Made by a program: the position numbers and the translations under genes
Shown here: piece after piece, positions 53,813 through 64,000 of the stretch
How positions within the stretch are numbered: position 1 is the first letter of the stretch
Layout of the letters: each line of letters begins with the position of its first letter
NCBI RefSeq assembly: GCF_011304195.1
Contig: NZ_CP049887.1
Coordinates: 868,001-932,000, forward strand
DNA: 64,000 nucleotides
Direction of reading: 5' to 3'
Origin: Vagococcus hydrophili
GTDB lineage: Bacteria; Bacillota; Bacilli; Lactobacillales; Vagococcaceae
Notes under the pieces: model-generated
What the model saw: only the letters and a program-made list of their open reading frames with translations
The model's database searches: none
Told to the model about the DNA's origin: nothing

Positions 53813-53838
53813 CATTCATTAGTCGACCTGTTTTTTTC
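53799..53838. terminator. Bidirectional terminator
   Basis: AACAGG-GACTAA / TTAGTC-CCTGTT stem with T7, between convergent genes. Confidence 0.85.
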
Positions 53839-55482
53839 TTACTCTTTTGAAACATTTTTATAGTACGGACTACCTAAAGCTCGGTACACTAACCCTTTCA
53901 CATCTGGCTTCACTAAGAAGCTCTCACTACTTTGGTAAAGCGGTGTGTAAGGTAATTCTTTCATCATTTCCTTATGAGCTTCAATCAATGTTTCCCAACG
54001 TTTCTCATTGTCATTAGAATAAGTTGTTGATGACTCTTCTAATAACTTCGCGTAAGTTGGATTTTCCCACTTACCATAATTCTGAACCGTTCCAGTGTTA
54101 GCAAGTTGTAAGAAATCATAAGGATCGCCAAACGTCGCTGCCCAACCAGCAAGCACCACATCGAAATCTCCTTTTGACATCTTATCTAAACGATTGGCAA
54201 AAGGAACCGTTGTGACATTCACTTTCAAGCCCTTAAGTTCCGTTTCAAGTGTCCCTTGTAAATATTCCGCTGTCTTCTTCGCCAAATCCGTATCAGAAGC
54301 CAACAAATTAAACTCTAGCTTTTCATTGCCTAATTCTTTCTTAGCTTTTTCCCAAGCAGCTTTCGCCTCTTTTTCATCACTCTTAAAGAGTTGACCTGAT
54401 TCTTTCGCAAAATCTTTTCCTGTTTTCGGATTAACAATTCCAGTTGGAACAAATCCATCGATTTTCTTAGAACCATCCCCTAAGATGCTTGTTACTAGTT
54501 GTTCCGAATCAATAGCATACGTAATGGCTTCACGCACATTTTTATTTGCCACTAATTTATTTTTGAGATTATATTGCAAGTAATAAGTTGACGGATACTC
54601 ACGTAACACTAAATCTTTGTTATCTGCTTGCTGCTGCGCAAATTCACCCTTCACTTGAATAATATCCACTTCGTTGGCTTGGAACATGTTTAAACTCGTG
54701 CCATTTTCCTTCACTACTTGAACGTCGATTTCATCTAGCTTAATGTTTTTAGCTTCACGGTACTGGTCATTTTTAACATATTTCCATGAAATATTCGTAC
54801 CATCCCAGCCCTCTAATTTAAATGCCCCATTGTAAATTAAATTTTCACTACTTGTTGCGTATTTATCACCTTTTTCCTCCACCGTCTTTTGATGTTGCGG
54901 ATAGAACGTCGGTTTAGCTAGTAAAGAACTCAAGTAAGGAATCGGATGATCTAACTCAATTTCTAAGGTGTAATCATCTTTAGCTTTCACTCCTAATTCA
55001 GTTGGTGCCTTCTCACCTTTTTTGATTGCCTCGTAATTTTTAAATCCTTCAAACAAATGAGCATACTCAGAAGCCGTCTTCGGATCCGCTGAGCGTTGCC
55101 ATGAATAAACAAAATCATGAGCCGTCACAGGATCTCCATTACTCCATTTACCGTCTTCTTTCAACTCAATTGTATATTTTTTTCCATCATCTGTAGGTTC
55201 AACAACAGCCTTAGCCAAAGCCGGCTGACTCGTGCTATCATCCGCAAACTCATATAACCCTTCCATTACCTGACTAATCGCAGAAAAACTCACCACATCT
55301 GTTGCCTTAGATAAATCCATCGAAGGCAACTCTGCAGACTCCACAACTTTTAAGGTTTGACGCTCTGTCTTACTCTCTTTTTTAGTGCTCTTCTTATCCT
55401 TTGACTCCTCATTATTACCACAAGCCACCAGTAACGTTAAAGACCCTACCATCATCCCTTGAACCATTCGCTTCATTTTCAT
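53839..55482 (-). CDS. oppA: OppA-family oligopeptide-binding lipoprotein
   Basis: 547 aa. Signal with lipobox LLVACGN (Cys ~21), a Lys/Glu/Ser linker, then SBP_bac_5 sequence: ELPSMDLSKATDVVSFSAIS, DGKKYTIELKEDGKWSNGDPVTAHDFVYSWQR. Captures peptides (or pheromones) for an Opp permease, whose genes are not in the window, so it is an orphan binding protein. Start could be the second ATG two codons on. Confidence 0.92.
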   Translation of the reverse strand: MKMKRMVQGMMVGSLTLLVACGNNEESKDKKSTKKESKTERQTLKVVESAELPSMDLSKATDVVSFSAISQVMEGLYEFADDSTSQPALAKAVVEPTDDGKKYTIELKEDGKWSNGDPVTAHDFVYSWQRSADPKTASEYAHLFEGFKNYEAIKKGEKAPTELGVKAKDDYTLEIELDHPIPYLSSLLAKPTFYPQHQKTVEEKGDKYATSSENLIYNGAFKLEGWDGTNISWKYVKNDQYREAKNIKLDEIDVQVVKENGTSLNMFQANEVDIIQVKGEFAQQQADNKDLVLREYPSTYYLQYNLKNKLVANKNVREAITYAIDSEQLVTSILGDGSKKIDGFVPTGIVNPKTGKDFAKESGQLFKSDEKEAKAAWEKAKKELGNEKLEFNLLASDTDLAKKTAEYLQGTLETELKGLKVNVTTVPFANRLDKMSKGDFDVVLAGWAATFGDPYDFLQLANTGTVQNYGKWENPTYAKLLEESSTTYSNDNEKRWETLIEAHKEMMKELPYTPLYQSSESFLVKPDVKGLVYRALGSPYYKNVSKE

Positions 55483-55687
55483 CCCTTGTTTCCCCCTTTT
55501 TTACATTAAAATATAATTAGAAATATTAGAATTTGATAATAATATTATCTGTGTTCTTTATTAAAGTCAAGAAAATTACCATAACATTTGTCAAAAAACA
55601 TAAAATATCGTATATTAAACTTAACAAAACTTATAAATACTTAAACAAACAAGAATGAAACTTAAATATAATTAAAGAGGTGATCAG

Positions 55688-56437
55688 ATGAATCAAGACG
55701 AAAGACTCATCCAAACGATTCAATTATTAGAAGAAAAGAAACAAATCAAGCAGGAAGAATTAATGAATTACTTTAACATTTCAAAAGATACTGCCAGACG
55801 AGATATCTTAAAGTTACTAGAACAAGACCTAGCTGAACGAACAAAAGGAGGTATTAAACTTCCCGTCATCAAACAACAACTGACCGATTACCAAAACCGA
55901 CTAATTACTCACAGCTTTGAAAAAGAAACACTCACAAAAAAGGCTCACCACTTGATTCAAGAAAACCAAACAATCTGGTTAGATGTATCCACAACCGTTG
56001 AGCTACTGGGAAAAGAAAAAACATTTAATAATACCCTTTTTGTGACTAATTCTGTGGATAACGCGGTTCGTTATTCAGAAAACAAAAACAACGTTTATCT
56101 ATTGAGCGGTTATTACCAACCAGACTCACACTTATTAACAGGTCCTATGATTATTTCTCAACTTAACCATTTTCATTTCGATATCGCCTTTATCGGAGCA
56201 AGTGGTGTCTCAAAAGAAGGCATCTTTTTTGATGAATTAGATGACCTTGAGCTTCATCAACAACTAAAACAACAAGCTAAAAAAGTAGTCTTACTAGTAG
56301 ATAGCACCAAAATAAATCAAACAACTTCCTTTAAAATAAACTGGGAAAATATTGATCTGCTCGTTACAAATCAAACTCTGCCAAACGAAATTCAAAATGA
56401 ATTACTAGAACACAATATTCAAATCATTTCAGAATAG
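55688..56437 (+). CDS. DeoR-family transcriptional regulator
   Basis: 249 aa. N-terminal DeoR HTH (LMNYFNISKDTARRDILKLLEQ) and sugar-phosphate sensor domain (IGASGVSKEGIFFDELDD, VLLVDSTKI). It precedes nagA by 11 nt, so it likely responds to an amino-sugar phosphate and controls this operon. Confidence 0.9.
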   Translation: MNQDERLIQTIQLLEEKKQIKQEELMNYFNISKDTARRDILKLLEQDLAERTKGGIKLPVIKQQLTDYQNRLITHSFEKETLTKKAHHLIQENQTIWLDVSTTVELLGKEKTFNNTLFVTNSVDNAVRYSENKNNVYLLSGYYQPDSHLLTGPMIISQLNHFHFDIAFIGASGVSKEGIFFDELDDLELHQQLKQQAKKVVLLVDSTKINQTTSFKINWENIDLLVTNQTLPNEIQNELLEHNIQIISE

Positions 56438-56448
56438 GAGAAACAATC

Positions 56449-57591
56449 ATGCAAACACTTTTAAAACAAGCAACAATTATCAACAACAACAAAGAACAAC
56501 TTGTGGATATTATCATTGAGAATCAACTTATTAAAAACATATCCACAGCTTCAGAAGAAATTAACCCAGAAAATTTTGATCACATCATTAACCTTGAAAA
56601 ACAACTACTTATTCCAGGAATGATTGACGTTCACATTCACGGAGCTAATCATTACGACATGATGGACGGCACAACTAAAAGTATTCAAGAAGTATCAAAG
56701 AAATGTTTAGAAACAGGCTGCACAGGTTTTTTAGTCACCTCAGTCACTTCATCATTGGAACAACTTTTAAACATGATCGCAGCAACTAAAAAAGTCATTG
56801 GAAAAGAAGAAGGAGCAAAAATTCTCGGTATCCATTTAGAAGGACCTTACCTTAATCCAATTAAAAAAGGGATGCAAGATCCCAATTACCTACGCTTACC
56901 AGACCTAACTGAAATCAAAAATATCGTAGAACAAGCTGAAGGTCTCATCAAGATGGTCACCATTGCTCCAGAACTACCGGGAACTGATGAAGTCATTGAT
57001 TACTTAATCGCACAAAATATCGTGGTTGCAGCCGGACACACAAATGCAACGTATGAAGAAGCCCAAGATGCTTTCAATCGCGGCATTAATCATATCACTC
57101 ACTGTTGTAATGCCATGCCAGCCATTCACCATAGATCTCCAGGAATTACTACAGCAGCTTTAGAAGATGACCGAGTAAGCATTCAAGCAATAATAGACAA
57201 TGTACATTTACATCCTGGAATGGTCCGATTAATGCATAAAACAAAACAAGCCAATAATATGGTCTTAATCACAGACGCTCTTCAAGCAATGGGCGTAGGC
57301 GATGGACATTATCATTTCGGTGGACATGAGGTTACAGTTAAAGAAGGGATTGCCACACTTAAAGATGGAACACTCGCATCTAGTACAGTGACCATGAACC
57401 AAGCCTTAAAAATTAGCACTGAAATGGGAATTCCTTTAGGAGATAGTATCGAAATGGCAGCTAAAACACCTTCTAATCTACTATCATGTCCTACAATAGG
57501 GGTTATTCAAGAAGGTTATGATGCAGATCTAATAGCTCTTGACGAAAACTTTAATGTTTCACAAATATTCCTAAAAGGGATTAAAAAATAA
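56449..57591 (+). CDS. nagA: N-acetylglucosamine-6-phosphate deacetylase
   Basis: 380 aa. Removes acetyl from GlcNAc-6-P, feeding amino sugars into glycolysis and wall recycling. Metal and active-site motifs: DVHIHGANHYD, GIHLEGPYLNP, AAGHTNATYE, THCCNAM and LITDALQAMG with the catalytic Asp. No nagB in the window. Confidence 0.95.
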   Translation: MQTLLKQATIINNNKEQLVDIIIENQLIKNISTASEEINPENFDHIINLEKQLLIPGMIDVHIHGANHYDMMDGTTKSIQEVSKKCLETGCTGFLVTSVTSSLEQLLNMIAATKKVIGKEEGAKILGIHLEGPYLNPIKKGMQDPNYLRLPDLTEIKNIVEQAEGLIKMVTIAPELPGTDEVIDYLIAQNIVVAAGHTNATYEEAQDAFNRGINHITHCCNAMPAIHHRSPGITTAALEDDRVSIQAIIDNVHLHPGMVRLMHKTKQANNMVLITDALQAMGVGDGHYHFGGHEVTVKEGIATLKDGTLASSTVTMNQALKISTEMGIPLGDSIEMAAKTPSNLLSCPTIGVIQEGYDADLIALDENFNVSQIFLKGIKK

Positions 57592-57635
57592 AAAGAAAGC
57601 AGCCCGAATCAATTGAGATTTGGTCTGCTTTCTTT
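57592..57635 (+). terminator. Terminator after nagA
   Basis: AAAGAAAGCAG / CTGCTTTCTTT with an inner CCGAATC / GATTTGG pairing. Confidence 0.88.
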
Positions 57636-57675
57636 AGCATAAATTGTGCATTTTTTCCAAAAAAAAAACGCGTAC

Positions 57676-57793
57676 AGCATGGCGACGTCCTACTCTCACA
57701 AGGGGAAACCCCTCACTACCCTCGGCGCTAAGAAACTTAACTTCTGTGTTCGGCATGGGAACAGGTGTATCCTTCTTGCCATCATCGCCACAC
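57676..57793 (-). rRNA. rrf: 5S rRNA
   Basis: The minus strand contains GTGGCGATGATGGC..., the loop CCGAACACAGAAGTTAAG and GAGAGTAGGACGTCGCCATGC. Identical to the copy at 63465-63582. Confidence 0.95.
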
Positions 57794-57880
57794 TTACGTG
57801 CGTTTTATTTAATTGAGTGATTGTTCACTCAAAACTGAATGTTTTAGTTAGACATCTTTTTTTACTTCACCGTTTTTCTT

Positions 57881-62588
<4,708 letters not shown>

Positions 62589-62757
62589 TGATTAACATCT
62601 TGCGATGTTTAGCTCATTAATTTTAAAACTTGCTAGCGAATGTTATTTCACTAAATATGGTTTGTTTCTACTAAGTAGAAACGCCCTATCACATTTGGTT
62701 TGTCTTACTTTGTTTAGTTTTCAAAGGTCTAATCTGTGTTGCTTTAACAACTTTTAT

Positions 62758-62786
62758 ATCATACCAAGTTGTCAGAAGATTGTCAA
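62758..62786 (-). promoter_or_regulatory. rRNA operon promoter
   Basis: On the minus strand, TTGACA (62781-62786) and TATGAT (62758-62763) with a 17-bp spacer, about 170 bp before 16S. It shows that this rRNA operon can start independently of the tRNA array upstream. An AT-only hairpin (62804-62828) precedes it and might weakly end the tRNA transcript. Confidence 0.85.
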
Positions 62787-62828
62787 CACTTTTTAAAAAT
62801 ATTTTTTAAAGAATTTTTTTCTTTAAAA

Positions 62829-62902
62829 TCGGGAAGACAGGATTCGAACCTGCGACCCCTTGGTCCCAAACCAAGTGCTCTACCAAGCTGAGCTACTTCC
62901 CG
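62829..62902 (-). tRNA. tRNA-Pro (TGG)
   Basis: Cloverleaf with CGGGAAG/CTTCCCG acceptor and loop TTTGGGA. CCA is not encoded, as in all tRNAs of this array. Confidence 0.95.
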
Positions 62903-62917
62903 TATCATTCTTAAAAA

Positions 62918-62991
62918 CGCGCCCAAGAGGAGTCGAACCCCTAACCTTCTGATCCGTAGTCAGACACTCTATCCAATTGAGCTATGGGCGC
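62918..62991 (-). tRNA. tRNA-Arg (ACG)
   Basis: Acceptor GCGCCCA/TGGGCGC, anticodon loop CTACGGA. Confidence 0.95.
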
Positions 62992-63011
62992 TTGTAAAAA
63001 TATTATTAAAA

Positions 63012-63097
63012 TGCCGAGGACCGGAATCGAACCGGTACGGTGATCACTCACCGCAGGATTTTAAGTCCTGTGCGTCTGCCAGTTCCGCCACCCCGGC
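63012..63097 (-). tRNA. tRNA-Leu (TAA)
   Basis: Class II tRNA with a long variable arm; anticodon loop CTTAAAA, acceptor GCCGGGG/CCTCGGC. Confidence 0.95.
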
Positions 63098-63111
63098 TAA
63101 GAACTCATAAA

Positions 63112-63183
63112 AGCGGAAGACGAGGTTCGAACTCGCGACCCCCACCTTGGCAAGGTGATGTTCTACCACTGAACTACTTCCGC
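63112..63183 (-). tRNA. tRNA-Gly (GCC)
   Basis: Acceptor GCGGAAG/CTTCCGC, anticodon loop TTGCCAA. Confidence 0.95.
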
Positions 63184-63193
63184 TTATTTAAAG

Positions 63194-63266
63194 TGCCGGC
63201 TAAAGGAGTTGAACCCTCGACCCTCTGATTACAAATCAGATGCTCTACCAACTGAGCTAAGCCGGC
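63194..63266 (-). tRNA. tRNA-Thr (TGT)
   Basis: Acceptor GCCGGCT/AGCCGGC, anticodon loop TTTGTAA. Confidence 0.95.
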
Positions 63267-63285
63267 TTATTTTTTACAAAAAAAA

Positions 63286-63358
63286 TGACCCGTACTGGGC
63301 TCGAACCAGTGACCCTCTGATTAAAAGTCAGATGCTCTACCAACTGAGCTAACGAGTC
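63286..63358 (-). tRNA. tRNA-Lys (TTT)
   Basis: Acceptor GACTCGT/ACGGGTC with G-T pairs, anticodon loop CTTTTAA. Confidence 0.95.
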
Positions 63359-63372
63359 GTCATTCTTTAAAA

Positions 63373-63445
63373 TGGAGGTTAACGGGATCGAACCGCTGAC
63401 CCCCTGCTTGTAAGGCAGGTGCTCTCCCAGCTGAGCTAAACCTCC
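63373..63445 (-). tRNA. tRNA-Val (TAC)
   Basis: Acceptor GGAGGTT/AACCTCC, anticodon loop CTTACAA. First tRNA after the upstream 5S. Confidence 0.95.
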
Positions 63446-63464
63446 GAATAAAAAAAACGCGTAC

Positions 63465-63582
63465 AGCATGGCGACGTCCTACTCTCACAAGGGGAAACCC
63501 CTCACTACCCTCGGCGCTAAGAAACTTAACTTCTGTGTTCGGCATGGGAACAGGTGTATCCTTCTTGCCATCATCGCCACAC
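63465..63582 (-). rRNA. rrf: 5S rRNA (second operon)
   Basis: Same sequence as the 5S at 57676. It is followed on the minus strand by the seven-tRNA array. Confidence 0.95.
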
Positions 63583-63669
63583 TTACGTGCGTTTTATTTA
63601 ATTGAGTGATTGTTCACTCAAAACTGAATGTTTTAGTTAGACATCTTTTTTTACTTCACCGTTTTTCTT

Positions 63670-64000
<331 letters not shown>

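Overview
The window is a low-GC Gram-positive chromosome segment of the order Lactobacillales. Gene order (gmk-rpoZ-priA-def-fmt-rsmB-prpC-prkC, acpS-cshA-murF-ddl, yhaO-yhaN-yhaM), strong AGGAGG ribosome binding sites, class A sortase and rRNA/tRNA layout point to Enterococcaceae. Vagococcus is my best guess, but the genus is an inference and was not tested by search.

Layout. 1-17.6 kb is housekeeping, almost all on the minus strand: a PASTA kinase/phosphatase pair, translation initiation and rRNA modification genes, primosome, nucleotide metabolism, a patatin phospholipase, acpS, the DEAD helicase cshA, and murF-ddl. 17.7-28.4 kb holds a sortase, the YhaO/N/M nuclease group, YheA, a class A PBP and an RluA-type pseudouridine synthase. 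At 28.4-30.3 kb a full group IIC intron sits exactly behind a terminator and rewrites the 3' end of the pseudouridine synthase gene. 30.4-35.5 kb has an azoreductase with a divergent WYL regulator, a phosphohexomutase, ArgR and a second D-Ala-D-Ala ligase.

35.6-45.0 kb is an AT-rich accessory stretch of short secreted or membrane proteins, XRE regulators and several broken genes. Its centre (36.5-40.2 kb) is an AgrC/AgrA-like two-component system between two sets of small secreted proteins. Both sets appear to be driven by promoters of the same design, with LytTR-type direct repeats 21 bp apart. This is the best candidate for an undescribed peptide signalling or bacteriocin system. At 45.1-46.0 kb two near-identical small RNA genes flank a glutathione peroxidase gene. 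Each has a promoter with an N5-spaced direct repeat, a hairpin with an anti-Shine-Dalgarno loop and a terminator whose stem covaries, which resembles streptococcal csRNAs.

46.1-57.6 kb carries transport and metabolism: a chromosomal chloramphenicol acetyltransferase, an APC permease, a nitroreductase, an MFS carrier, a SsuABC/ThiXYZ-like ABC system, an OppA lipoprotein, and a DeoR regulator with nagA. 57.7-64.0 kb is rRNA on the minus strand: one complete 16S-23S-5S operon, preceded by a seven-tRNA array and the 5S and 23S end of a second operon.

Two features run through the window. A dispersed hairpin repeat occurs as full copies and as half copies joined to terminators, with compensatory changes in its stems. 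Three genes (sortase, histidine kinase, APC permease) lack ATG, GTG or TTG at the expected place but have ATC or ATT exactly 8 nt after a strong Shine-Dalgarno sequence.
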